From Lachnospiraceae bacterium (GTDB lineage: Bacteria; Bacillota; Clostridia; Lachnospirales; Lachnospiraceae): a stretch of DNA of 45,182 nt. Numbering within the stretch: the first letter of the stretch is position 1; each line of letters opens with the position of its first letter. Position numbers and translations under genes: made by a program. The notes under the pieces are model-generated. The model was not told the DNA's origin. It was given only the letters and a program-made list of their open reading frames with translations, and made no database searches. The stretch covers positions 1 through 45,182 of the forward strand of contig JAGAPK010000023.1 in assembly GCA_017623295.1 (NCBI GenBank), in the 5' to 3' direction. Of the stretch, positions 9,501 through 18,060 are shown one piece after another.

Positions 9501-11189
9501 CTATTCCGCTACCGTCTCAGTCGTTGTTTCTGACTCAGCCTCTGTTTCAGGTTCATAGTCCATCGGCTGATAAACTGCCACCACCGTAAAGTTTACGGAA
9601 ATACTTTGATTTTCTTCATCTTCTTCTACAACAAGAGAAGATACCGTCACAGATTCCGGAATCAGTGATTCAAACGTACGCAACTGCTCTATGGCTGCTG
9701 CCGCTTCCTCTTTGGTTGGCACATCCATATTGATAGTCACTGTTTCATTCTCACTGGTAAAAGAAACAACACTTACATTCTTCGGTAATTTTTCTTCCAA
9801 CTCAAACATGAAATCATATAAACCATCATTTCTGTTCTCTGTTGCCTCATACATTGCTGTCACCTGATTATATGTATTCTTTGTCGTCACATATTCGTTG
9901 TATATCGGTATGATTACCTCAAGCTCTGCAGATTGTGACCTTAATTCCGCATTAGTTTTCGCAAGCGAGGCATAGCGGAACGTCGAAAAACCAATCAACA
10001 ATATTGCTACAAAAATTCCCACTCCGAAAATTGTCCATGCAACAAACATACCATTCACTGAGCCTTTGGCACCTTTTGCACCTTTTTTACTCTTATCTAC
10101 GTGTCTCTTGAACCCACTCGGTTCTATAACCGCTCCGATACATGTTGTATATTCACCGAAACATTCTGTTTTAAAATATTTTTCAAGATGAAATCCATCA
10201 ATCTCTTTAATTACTGTTACCCCATGATTTATTTCTCTGGCTAACAGCGTATCCATTCCCTGTATATTTGCACCAATACCGGTAATAAACACGTTTTCTA
10301 TCGGTGTTTCACTATTTCTGGAAACATAGTAATCAATTACTCGGACAATACCGCCGATTAACGGCATTAAAGCAGCCGTCACCTCTGCCCTGACTTTATC
10401 CTCGGGACTGGTTGACTGTGCAGTTTCCGGATTCTCCTGTTCTGCCGTACCTAAATCAATACAAAGATTCTTTGAGGCAACGTCTAAAGCCTGTCCGACA
10501 TTTCGAATTTCTCCCCAGACAAGACTATCCTGTATCGTCTGAATCGCTTCATCCAATCCATAAGAAACATTTCTGACAAAAGCAATCTTTTGATTATCAA
10601 CAACCATAACCAAAGTAGCACTTTCTTCCATTTTAATTATTAAATGGCTTCCCTGTGCACATTTGCTTTTTACCATTTGGAACAAACTGTTACCCACATA
10701 TTCAATACCGACTACTTCCAGTCGCAAAGCATTGGCGAGTTCATAATAGCCATTTAACATAACTGTCGGCGCTGCCAGTACGAGCAATTTATACTGCTGT
10801 TTATCCTTGGTTTCTCCAAGTGTTTCGAGCACACTATAAGCAAGCTGATACTGACTTAAATCAACCGGAAAATAATCCGAAGCATTCGCCTGTACAACAT
10901 CAGCAATTCTATTTTCTTTCACAAAGGGAATAACTACCTCACGACTGGCAATTTTTGCCGAGGAAATAGAGAAAATTACTTGTTTCGCCTTGATTCCATT
11001 TTCTACTAACGCTTTACGCAGTCCTTCAACATAATGTGGTTGAAGATTCAACACACCATCATTAATGGTTCCCTCCATCGTGGGAATCGTAAAGCTATTA
11101 TAAATTTTTTTAAATTTGGTTTTATAATCCATTTCGCAGATGCGAGTCAATGAATAACCAATTTCAATACTGATAACTCTACCAGCCAT
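9501..11189 (-). CDS. PilM-PilN fusion protein
   Basis: The 562-residue protein combines two normally separate pilus proteins. Residues 1-365 are an actin-like PilM domain: ISIEIGYSLTRICEMD at the start (phosphate-1-like loop), ANASDYFPVDLSQYQLAYSVL and FITGIGANIQGMDTLLAREI as in PilM/FtsA folds. A Lys/Gly/Ala linker leads to a membrane helix at about 380-402, then a coiled coil and a PilN domain (ELEEKLPKNVSVVSFTSENETVTINMD) and an acidic Glu/Thr tail. Normally PilM binds the cytoplasmic tail of PilN; here the link is covalent, and no separate pilN exists in the cluster. The ATG is preceded by AGGAGG at 8 bases. Downstream pilO is 14 bases away. Its upstream gap contains a hairpin that could lower expression relative to pilA. 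Confidence 0.88.
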   Translation of the reverse strand: MAGRVISIEIGYSLTRICEMDYKTKFKKIYNSFTIPTMEGTINDGVLNLQPHYVEGLRKALVENGIKAKQVIFSISSAKIASREVVIPFVKENRIADVVQANASDYFPVDLSQYQLAYSVLETLGETKDKQQYKLLVLAAPTVMLNGYYELANALRLEVVGIEYVGNSLFQMVKSKCAQGSHLIIKMEESATLVMVVDNQKIAFVRNVSYGLDEAIQTIQDSLVWGEIRNVGQALDVASKNLCIDLGTAEQENPETAQSTSPEDKVRAEVTAALMPLIGGIVRVIDYYVSRNSETPIENVFITGIGANIQGMDTLLAREINHGVTVIKEIDGFHLEKYFKTECFGEYTTCIGAVIEPSGFKRHVDKSKKGAKGAKGSVNGMFVAWTIFGVGIFVAILLIGFSTFRYASLAKTNAELRSQSAELEVIIPIYNEYVTTKNTYNQVTAMYEATENRNDGLYDFMFELEEKLPKNVSVVSFTSENETVTINMDVPTKEEAAAAIEQLRTFESLIPESVTVSSLVVEEDEENQSISVNFTVVAVYQPMDYEPETEAESETTTETVAE

Positions 11190-11228
11190 GAAATGTTCCT
11201 CCTTTTTTTCACAACTCTATAATAATAA

Positions 11229-11252
11229 ACCTGCTGGATATTCCGAGCAGGT
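11229..11252 (-). terminator. Hairpin between pilD and pilMN
   Basis: On the minus strand ACCTGCT and AGCAGGT form a 7-bp stem with a 10-base loop, followed by an AT-rich TTATTATT tract. It may be a weak or partial terminator separating pilA-pilD from the downstream assembly genes. Confidence 0.5.
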
Positions 11253-11276
11253 AATTTTCTAAGTTTAAAGTTCTTT

Positions 11277-12038
11277 TTATATCATCATAAATTGTGACAG
11301 ATACCATGTAATCATCTGTTCACCCCACAGTGCTGCAATCAAAACCCCCATAGACAAATACGGTCCCATCGCTAACACATGGTTTTCGCCGCTTACCCTC
11401 ATACGAATCACATGGATAACAGCACCTAAAATACATCCTAACAAAAATGCCATAATAATCAATTTCCAGCCAAGTAGCAACCCGCAAGCCGCCATCAGCT
11501 TCACATCACCGCCACCAATAGCTCTTCCTTTGGAAGCGTAATAAAGAATCGCAAGCACAATACTAACCACGCAAAAACCAAGCAGATATGTCGCCCAGTT
11601 ACGAATATCCATACCTAATTGAATCAGTCCCAGTGCCAATATAAATAAATTAATTCCAAAAGGAATCTCATAAGTTCTAAAATCAATAACACTTAAAACG
11701 AGCAGTGTCGAAGACAGCAAACAGTAGAGTAGGGATTCTACGTTTACCCCATTTACACATACGATTACTATGTATGCAATTCCGTTCAGCACCTCTACAA
11801 GCGGGTACTGAACGGATAATTTTGTCTTGCACTTGCGGCACTTGCCACGTAAAAATAAATAACTAAACACCGGAAACATATCATACCATTCCAGTTGATA
11901 CCCACAGGACATACAATGCGACCTCGTTTTTACAATATCCTCATGCTTCGGAATACGATAAATGCAGACATTCAAAAAGCTGCCTATTGTAATTCCGAAA
12001 AGAAATATGATGCTGTAAAAAAGAATTGTTGCTGTCAT
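11277..12038 (-). CDS. pilD: Prepilin peptidase / N-methyltransferase
   Basis: A 253-residue polytopic membrane aspartic protease that cuts prepilin leaders after Gly and methylates the new N-terminus. The N-terminal domain has the zinc-type tetracysteine pattern (C42-x2-C45 and C67-x2-C70) and the motif GSFLNVCIYRIP. Catalytic aspartates are D119 in VIDFRTYEIP and D178 in GGGDVKL. About six to eight hydrophobic helices follow. Length is typical. It is the only prepilin peptidase seen here, so it should process PilA and the four minor prepilins. AAGGA lies 8 bases before the ATG, and the gap to pilA is 74 bases. Confidence 0.95.
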   Translation of the reverse strand: MTATILFYSIIFLFGITIGSFLNVCIYRIPKHEDIVKTRSHCMSCGYQLEWYDMFPVFSYLFLRGKCRKCKTKLSVQYPLVEVLNGIAYIVIVCVNGVNVESLLYCLLSSTLLVLSVIDFRTYEIPFGINLFILALGLIQLGMDIRNWATYLLGFCVVSIVLAILYYASKGRAIGGGDVKLMAACGLLLGWKLIIMAFLLGCILGAVIHVIRMRVSGENHVLAMGPYLSMGVLIAALWGEQMITWYLSQFMMI

Positions 12039-12112
12039 GTGATTGTTCCTTTTGTAATTATTGTTTCCTCATTTAATAAAAATACCTATACTTACCTTAT
12101 GTAACAGTCTGG

Positions 12113-12568
12113 TTATGAACCGGATTTACCTTTCATAGCATTGCTAAAATCACCATTGTCATATGTAAAGGTAATAGAACCGTTATCCTCTACTTTTCCA
12201 TTTATTATATACTGTGTCCATCTGGTTTTACTGGAACATTTCGTATCACCAATTGTAATACCAGTCTGTGTTAATGCATCAGCTACGGAACCAGCAGCGG
12301 TATCAGTAGTAATAGAACCTGCACTATCTGTAACTGTGATTTTAAATGTTTCTCCTTTTGCAAAAGGCTTTGCTGCATCTGGATCTGCTGCATATACCTG
12401 AATTGCTGTTACGATTTCTGTTGCGTTTGTTACGTCTGTTGAGTTTCTGGATTTCTCAACATATTTCAAGTACTGCGGTGCCAGTACCACGATTAAGATT
12501 GCCATAATGGCAATAACGATGATTAACTCCACGAGGGAGAAACCTTTGTTGTTCATTTCTTTTTTCAC
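12113..12568 (-). CDS. pilA: Major type IV pilin
   Basis: The 151-residue prepilin has leader MKKEMNNKG, then FSLVELIIVIAIMAILIVVLAPQYLKYVEKSR with Glu5, the hallmark of the polymerising helix. The compact globular domain (about 100 residues) has only one cysteine, so no disulfide-bonded D-region as in Gram-negative pilins. The size and pilC-pilA-pilD order fit the major subunit. The start is GTG at 12568 with AGGAG 9 bases upstream; an ATG four codons later lacks a well-spaced site. It has the longest leader region in the operon (156 bases) with two hairpins, which suggests separate control of pilin amount. Ser/Thr are frequent in the globular part, compatible with O-glycosylation by the neighbouring membrane proteins (inference). 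Confidence 0.93.
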   Translation of the reverse strand: MKKEMNNKGFSLVELIIVIAIMAILIVVLAPQYLKYVEKSRNSTDVTNATEIVTAIQVYAADPDAAKPFAKGETFKITVTDSAGSITTDTAAGSVADALTQTGITIGDTKCSSKTRWTQYIINGKVEDNGSITFTYDNGDFSNAMKGKSGS

Positions 12569-12600
12569 TCTTCTTTTCTCCTTTTCCTAATAAAAATTTT

Positions 12601-12617
12601 AGCATGAGCTTCATGCT
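12601..12617 (-). other. Hairpin in pilA leader
   Basis: AGCATGA and TCATGCT form a perfect 7-bp stem with a 3-base loop, followed on the minus strand by AAAATTTTTATT and then the pilA ribosome site. It may be an attenuator or an mRNA-stabilising structure. Confidence 0.5.
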
Positions 12618-12709
12618 TATTTATCTTAAACACGACTGTCCCCTACCTACAACCATGTTTAATTCGTAGTATCAGTGGCTGTCTATGTTCTATGTATAAC
12701 AACTCGTAG

Positions 12710-12729
12710 TGTAAGAGTCCACTCTTACA
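12710..12729 (-). other. Perfect 9-bp dyad across pilC stop
   Basis: TGTAAGAGT and ACTCTTACA are separated by 2 bases and overlap the pilC stop codon. No T-run follows, so it is more likely an mRNA-protecting or processing hairpin, or a protein site, than an intrinsic terminator. Confidence 0.5.
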
Positions 12730-13939
12730 AGTTATCCAGTGCAGAGTACATATTTACCATCGGTGCCATAACTGCACCAATCAGAATACCAACAATTCCA
12801 GCCAATACAATAATAATCATCGGCTCCATTGCCGCCATCAAAGACTGTACCGCCATCTCCACTTCTTCTTCGTAGTAATCTGCTAATTTATTCAACATTT
12901 CCTCCGTAGAGCCGGCTTCTTCACCGATTCCAACCATATGATAAACCATCGGTGGAAACAGCTTGCTTGTCTTTAGTGGTTGGGATAATGGTACACCAAT
13001 AATAATTTGCTGTACCGCATCCTTCAAGGCTTCCTTAAACCAAATATTAGTCATGGTATCTGCAACAATATCCACTGCCTCCACAAGCGGCACACCTGCT
13101 GTCAAAAGTGTGCTTAGTGTTCTTGCCATCTGGGCAGAAGCTGATTTCGTCACAAGATTTGCCACTGCCGGTATCTTCAATGCCAATTTGCCAATCACGT
13201 GCTTACCGGAAGGTGTTTTGGAATATGCCTTCACAGCAAATACAATACCAATGATTACTGGTATAATAATAAACCAGTAACTTTGTATAAAATTACTCAT
13301 GTTGACAACCATCAGTGTTATACCCGGCAGTTCAGCCCCCAGTTCTTGGAACATATCCATGTATCGCGGAATAACAAACACCAACATAACGATTACAACA
13401 ACAACTGCTACCAATGCTACCACAATCGGATATATCATCGCTTTCTTAATCAGTGCCTGTGTCTTGGACGATTTTTCAAATTGCACTGCCATTCGTTCCA
13501 TAGAAGTGTCCAGACTACCGGATGCTTCACCGGCCTTTGCCATCTGGATTAACAGTTCCGGAAATACTGCCGGATGTTTAGCAAGGGAATCAGCAAAAGT
13601 TTCACCTTTCTCCACATCCGCTTTTACGGCAAACAAAGCTTTCTGCAACTTCTTATTCTCCGTCTGCTCCGCCAACATATTCATTGTCTGTATGATTGTA
13701 ACACCTGCTCTTGTAATACTGGCGAACTGCCGACAAAACACTGCTAAATCTCGCGGTGTCGGATTACCACCAAAATCCAAGCTAATATCCTTGGTCAAAG
13801 CATTCTGTTCCGTCACTTCCAGTACAATCAGCCCCTGCGCCTTTAGTTCTCGCTTAACCTGATCTTCACTATCCGCGTCTCTACTTCCCTTTATTTCTTT
13901 ACCACTCTTGTCAATGGCTACAAAGCCCCAAGCAGCCAT
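12725..13939 (-). CDS. pilC: Type IV pilus inner-membrane platform protein
   Basis: A 404-residue PilC/GspF protein. It begins AAWGFVAIDKSGKEIKG, the usual N-terminal motif, then two cytoplasmic helical domains (LAVFCRQFASITRAGV near residue 64 and the second copy QMARTLSTLLTAGVPLVEAV near 270). Hydrophobic segments lie around 172-197, 222-240 and 373-395. EPMIIIVLAGIVGILIGAVMAPM near the C-terminus is typical. PilC couples the PilB and PilT motors to pilin addition and removal. Length matches the family. GGAGGA lies 7 bases before the ATG. A 206-base AT-rich gap separates it from the YfhO-type gene upstream, so it may have an extra promoter. Confidence 0.95.
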   Translation of the reverse strand: MAAWGFVAIDKSGKEIKGSRDADSEDQVKRELKAQGLIVLEVTEQNALTKDISLDFGGNPTPRDLAVFCRQFASITRAGVTIIQTMNMLAEQTENKKLQKALFAVKADVEKGETFADSLAKHPAVFPELLIQMAKAGEASGSLDTSMERMAVQFEKSSKTQALIKKAMIYPIVVALVAVVVVIVMLVFVIPRYMDMFQELGAELPGITLMVVNMSNFIQSYWFIIIPVIIGIVFAVKAYSKTPSGKHVIGKLALKIPAVANLVTKSASAQMARTLSTLLTAGVPLVEAVDIVADTMTNIWFKEALKDAVQQIIIGVPLSQPLKTSKLFPPMVYHMVGIGEEAGSTEEMLNKLADYYEEEVEMAVQSLMAAMEPMIIIVLAGIVGILIGAVMAPMVNMYSALDNL

Positions 13940-14145
13940 ATTTTATCCTCCATCAGAATTCTCTTCATAATTTTTTAACCATTCATTCACAATTGTTAAT
14001 AAATACATAAAAAGTGTACAACTTTTAGAGCAATAATACAAGTATATATTAGCATTTACACCAATTTTTATATATTTTTTACAATTTCACTAAAATTTAT
14101 TTTGTAAAATCCGTCATTTTTCTATAAATACATCCTCTATCATAG

Positions 14146-16425
14146 TTAATTGATTCGTTGCTTCTTTTCAACTCTTTCTTGTCTCATAAATAACAGCAAC
14201 ACCATTAAGAAAAATACACTGACCATTCCCTCTCCTACAAATCCCATTTTGCATAGCTTATCGTCATATGTAAGACAGACTTTCCCGTACATGTCGCTTG
14301 TATCTATTAGAATCGTTCCGTTATCTGCTTCCCTTATTGTAATCGATTCTTTTACCCCCTCTTCTACAATGTATGCACGCAAATGGGAATCATACGAAAA
14401 AGCCATACGATATATTCCCGGCTTATCCGCTTCAAAAGAAAGTGTCTGCATATTTTCAGCTATGATTGGAACTTTTTTCATCGAATCATCAACACACAAA
14501 CTGTTAACTCCGGATAATTCAATCAAATCGTAGTTCTCATTCAGTGCACTTACACCTTCCACATCAACAAACGGCATTGCTTCTATCTCTTTTATAATTT
14601 TCTCTTCATAGTCACTGCTTGGTATGCTTATTCCTCGTTGCATAACCATATGATTCTGCTCCGCATTGCTTTTATCTATAATTAAATATTTGACACCGTT
14701 ATCAATCAATTGTTTCTGCACCGCATCCGACTGCTCTATCATAGAAAAAAATAAATTTTCCACAGTATCTGCATTACAATACACTGTAAGGAATTCACTT
14801 GTCGAATATATCGCGCCAAACTCTTCCAAACGCTCCGCCGATGTAGCAATCTCATATCCTGAAAGAGCAAATGCCCCAATTCCGGTTGCAAAATTTCTGG
14901 TCAGATTCTTAGAGTAGTCAAAGCACTCATCATTTACTCCCGAATATTTAAGAAAAGTTGCAGTTCTATAGTTTTGATAGTCGATTCCGGCTTTTTGAAG
15001 CATATCAAGCGTATATTTCTTTTCTTTCGCATACGTCTTATCCATCCGCATGTCAAATAAGCTTTTTGTCTCTTGTATCGTGTAATAAGTATTGCATATA
15101 CTAAAACAAACACTTAAAACTGACAATACAATTGCCGCTCTTTTCCATTTGCCTTTACTTTTATATAATCCAAACGCAACAATCAGATTTACTAACGGTG
15201 CAATCACAAAAATTGCCTTAAATAAATATCTAAAATTCTGTATTACCGGCATCTTGCTCAAAATAACCGCTACAATGCCTCCACTCATCAAAGACATAAA
15301 ATAAAGCAATGCAATTACACATCCTATCATGACCTGTTCTTCATAAGACCTTGCCACCAGATTTTGATACGCTTTAGGTAATGTTTTCCAAATATTCTTT
15401 AAAACTTTAGTAATTTTATTATCAACTACTTCTTCCTCTATCTTTCTAATCCATGTTCGGAGATAAGTCATTGCAAATACACACACGACCAACAGCGACG
15501 TTCCCATATATAATGCAAGATTATCTCTACGACTCATTACATTAGTTCCTAACAAGGTAAACTCCAAGTGCATTTTGTGTAAAATCCCGTTCGGAACAAA
15601 AGAATGAAGCAATAAACTGAACAAATATACCGGATATCCCATGAAGCCCTCTTTGTTTCCAAAATCACCGGAAGCCTCTATTAGAAGCAACAACATCGGC
15701 AAAGACAATAATACCCCTACCGAAACATTCGTACACATTTTAAGTAAATACCGGTATTTTTTAAGAAACACCAAGCCCATGCATAATATGCAAAAAAACA
15801 TATAATGATAACAGGCATACTGTGCATTCCCCATATATAGGTCGAGTGCAAGTATAATCCCATATGCAAAGTAGCCTTCTCTTCTCTCTCCGAATCGTAA
15901 AAAGGCATAAAGCAAAAGCGGTATAATAAAATAGTTATTATAAACATAGTACCAGTAATAAAAGGTAGCAAAACACCCTACTGTACAATACAAGAGTGTC
16001 ACAAGCACTGCTATCCTGTCATTACATCCGACTCTTTTACATGCCAGATAGAAAAAAATATTTCCAAGCACAAACATTATCATAATATATATGGTAATTG
16101 TGGATAATTGTATTCGCTCACAATGTGCAATGCTATAAGAAAGTAACATGAAGGGATTCATAACGCCATAATATCCCTGTTCCGCAATCGACATTCCCTT
16201 CATTTGATGGAAATTATAATAATAAATTCGCCCTTCCGACAATACATCCTCATATGCCTTCTCTATAACCGGATACCATTGTGTTCTGTTATCATCTATC
16301 AAAAAAGCTTCTTCGCTAAATCCTGTCCATATCCATAATAATAGAATACTAATCAATACTACGATTATTATTCCATAGCTATTCCTTCTATGTTTTCTCA
16401 TCCCTGCCATCATACTTTTTACCAC
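14146..16425 (-). CDS. YfhO-family polytopic membrane protein
   Basis: A 759-residue protein with about a dozen hydrophobic helices over residues 18-480, then an extracytoplasmic domain of about 220 residues and a last C-terminal helix (VSVFFLMVLLLFM). After helix 1, FLIDDNRTQWYPVIEKAYEDVLSEGRIYYYNF fits the YfhO pattern, in which an acidic residue of the first outer loop is thought catalytic. YfhO proteins of Bacillus and Listeria take part in glycosylating cell-envelope polymers outside the membrane. Here the gene overlaps the stop of a GT-C glycosyltransferase gene by 7 bases and both sit between pilB and pilC. A role in pilin or surface glycan modification is inference. Start uncertain: GTG 16425, with ATGs 4, 5 and 8 codons later; no strong ribosome site, consistent with coupling. 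Confidence 0.75.
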   Translation of the reverse strand: MVKSMMAGMRKHRRNSYGIIIVVLISILLLWIWTGFSEEAFLIDDNRTQWYPVIEKAYEDVLSEGRIYYYNFHQMKGMSIAEQGYYGVMNPFMLLSYSIAHCERIQLSTITIYIMIMFVLGNIFFYLACKRVGCNDRIAVLVTLLYCTVGCFATFYYWYYVYNNYFIIPLLLYAFLRFGERREGYFAYGIILALDLYMGNAQYACYHYMFFCILCMGLVFLKKYRYLLKMCTNVSVGVLLSLPMLLLLIEASGDFGNKEGFMGYPVYLFSLLLHSFVPNGILHKMHLEFTLLGTNVMSRRDNLALYMGTSLLVVCVFAMTYLRTWIRKIEEEVVDNKITKVLKNIWKTLPKAYQNLVARSYEEQVMIGCVIALLYFMSLMSGGIVAVILSKMPVIQNFRYLFKAIFVIAPLVNLIVAFGLYKSKGKWKRAAIVLSVLSVCFSICNTYYTIQETKSLFDMRMDKTYAKEKKYTLDMLQKAGIDYQNYRTATFLKYSGVNDECFDYSKNLTRNFATGIGAFALSGYEIATSAERLEEFGAIYSTSEFLTVYCNADTVENLFFSMIEQSDAVQKQLIDNGVKYLIIDKSNAEQNHMVMQRGISIPSSDYEEKIIKEIEAMPFVDVEGVSALNENYDLIELSGVNSLCVDDSMKKVPIIAENMQTLSFEADKPGIYRMAFSYDSHLRAYIVEEGVKESITIREADNGTILIDTSDMYGKVCLTYDDKLCKMGFVGEGMVSVFFLMVLLLFMRQERVEKKQRIN

Positions 16426-18050
16426 AAATCTTGTACCTTCACTTCTTCCAAACCGATTTCTGCAAGTAAATCCCTTCTGACATAAATATAATTTCCATGA
16501 TATTCTGTGATGTTCTTCCAGATTCTCTCGTCTGCTGCGTAATAAACCAAAGCATAATCTTTATAACTCAACTCTTCTCCATCGTACAGCATATTTAACT
16601 CCGGATTCATAATAAGAATCTCTGGATAGCCTTCTGACTTCCATACGCGATAAGCATATTCCGTCTCTTCCTCGTCTGCCCATATATGGGTAATATAGTT
16701 TCTATCATCCCTTCCGAAATTATAATTATAAACAATATTTCCCTTAAAATAAGGAGCAAACTCCGTAACATCTTCACAAGAATTTACTTCAACGACTTCA
16801 ATTTCTCCCTTTTCATCCCGCTTGATGTTCCACTGCGCCATAATCCGGTATTGGTCAAGTCCGTTAGTTTTTATAAACTCCGCCATGCTTCTCCCCGGCG
16901 AATACTCCTTTTGTACATCCAATACACATGCCGATATTGTCCAAAATAATGACATGCCAATACTTAATCCAACAAAAAATTTCACTATTTTCAAAAAATA
17001 TGGATTTACTCCCAATATTTCCTCTTGTTTTTCCATTGTAACCCATATCCAAAAGAACATAAAAAGCAATCCGATGCCGATATGATGTAACGATAAATAT
17101 ACCACCGCTCCGAATATTGCAAACAAAGAATAAGGAACAAGAAACAGACTAAGTGTATGTTTCTTCTTACCAACATAAATAATTATAGCCCAAATCATAA
17201 TACCTATGATGCATCCGCTTAGTAATGCTTCCGGCGAAAACTGCACCATCGAACTATAGTCTGCAACGTTAGTAATTGTCACATCCGCAGGTAATACCAA
17301 AACCATATAAAGAAATTTCATAAATAAATTCATGTACATTTCCTGCGCTGTTTCGTGTTTCATTATGTTTTGGGTCGCATATGTATCTTCTCTTGGCAAA
17401 ATCTGTAAGATTACTAATATAGCTATGAGTAAAAGCCCTGCTAAATACCTCAAACGCTTATCCTGCAATATTTTTTTACAGTTAATCTGTTCTTTGCACT
17501 CTTCCCGCAAAATTTCGCAAAGCCAAACCGTAGCAATACCTCCTGCAAAAATAATTCCGTAAGCACTTGTCACACACAAAAGCGCCATAACACCCACATA
17601 TCGTCCCGGCTTTTCATTTCTATGCTTATAAGCCATTGCAAGCAGAACAAATTCTAACATCATCATACAATATACTCTGGAAATTACACCATACTGATAA
17701 AAGAAAAAGTAAGTGAAGGGAATGAGTATTCTGACGATTCTAGGAAACGGTGAAAAACGAAGAATCAACCAAATCGCAACACCGGAAAAAAGAAGGCTTA
17801 CAAGCGTCAGTGTTAATTCATAAGGTGCTCCGCCCTTGGCTAAAGGCATCAAAACCAAATGCCATAGCGGCGGATGTCCCTCATAATGTGTTACTTCGGT
17901 CAAAAGCGTCTGTAAAGATGCGCTTCTGGCAATCTGCCACGCTTCTGCTTCATCAAACCAAGGTTCATGTACAATTGCCATGAGTAAATGCAGCATAGCA
18001 TATATAATCAATACGGTTCGTTCAATATAATATTTTTCTTTTCCCCTCAT
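16419..18050 (-). CDS. GT-C fold membrane glycosyltransferase (GT39/ArnT-like)
   Basis: A 543-residue protein with about ten hydrophobic helices and a soluble C-terminal domain of about 150 residues. The first outer loop has HEPWFDEAEAWQIAR (D33-E34) followed by HYEGHPPLWH, the acidic pair plus HPPL pattern of PMT/ArnT-type enzymes that use polyprenyl-phosphate sugars on the outer membrane face. Start chosen at ATG 18050, with AGGA at 8 bases; a TTG at 18071 would lie inside pilB. The ribosome site overlaps the pilB stop, and its own stop overlaps the YfhO-type start, so pilB, this gene and yfhO form a translationally linked set. Acceptor unknown; pilin is the attractive candidate but not shown by sequence. 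Confidence 0.75.
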   Translation of the reverse strand: MRGKEKYYIERTVLIIYAMLHLLMAIVHEPWFDEAEAWQIARSASLQTLLTEVTHYEGHPPLWHLVLMPLAKGGAPYELTLTLVSLLFSGVAIWLILRFSPFPRIVRILIPFTYFFFYQYGVISRVYCMMMLEFVLLAMAYKHRNEKPGRYVGVMALLCVTSAYGIIFAGGIATVWLCEILREECKEQINCKKILQDKRLRYLAGLLLIAILVILQILPREDTYATQNIMKHETAQEMYMNLFMKFLYMVLVLPADVTITNVADYSSMVQFSPEALLSGCIIGIMIWAIIIYVGKKKHTLSLFLVPYSLFAIFGAVVYLSLHHIGIGLLFMFFWIWVTMEKQEEILGVNPYFLKIVKFFVGLSIGMSLFWTISACVLDVQKEYSPGRSMAEFIKTNGLDQYRIMAQWNIKRDEKGEIEVVEVNSCEDVTEFAPYFKGNIVYNYNFGRDDRNYITHIWADEEETEYAYRVWKSEGYPEILIMNPELNMLYDGEELSYKDYALVYYAADERIWKNITEYHGNYIYVRRDLLAEIGLEEVKVQDLW

Positions 18051-18060
18051 TGCTCTTATC

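Noticed and set aside
12569-12724. c-di-GMP riboswitch before pilA
   Set aside because: The conserved class I core sequences are not visible; only simple hairpins are present.
14070-14110. Terminator between the YfhO-type gene and pilC
   Set aside because: The only inverted repeat is an 8-bp pure AT stem with a 17-base loop in AT-rich DNA, which is too weak to call.
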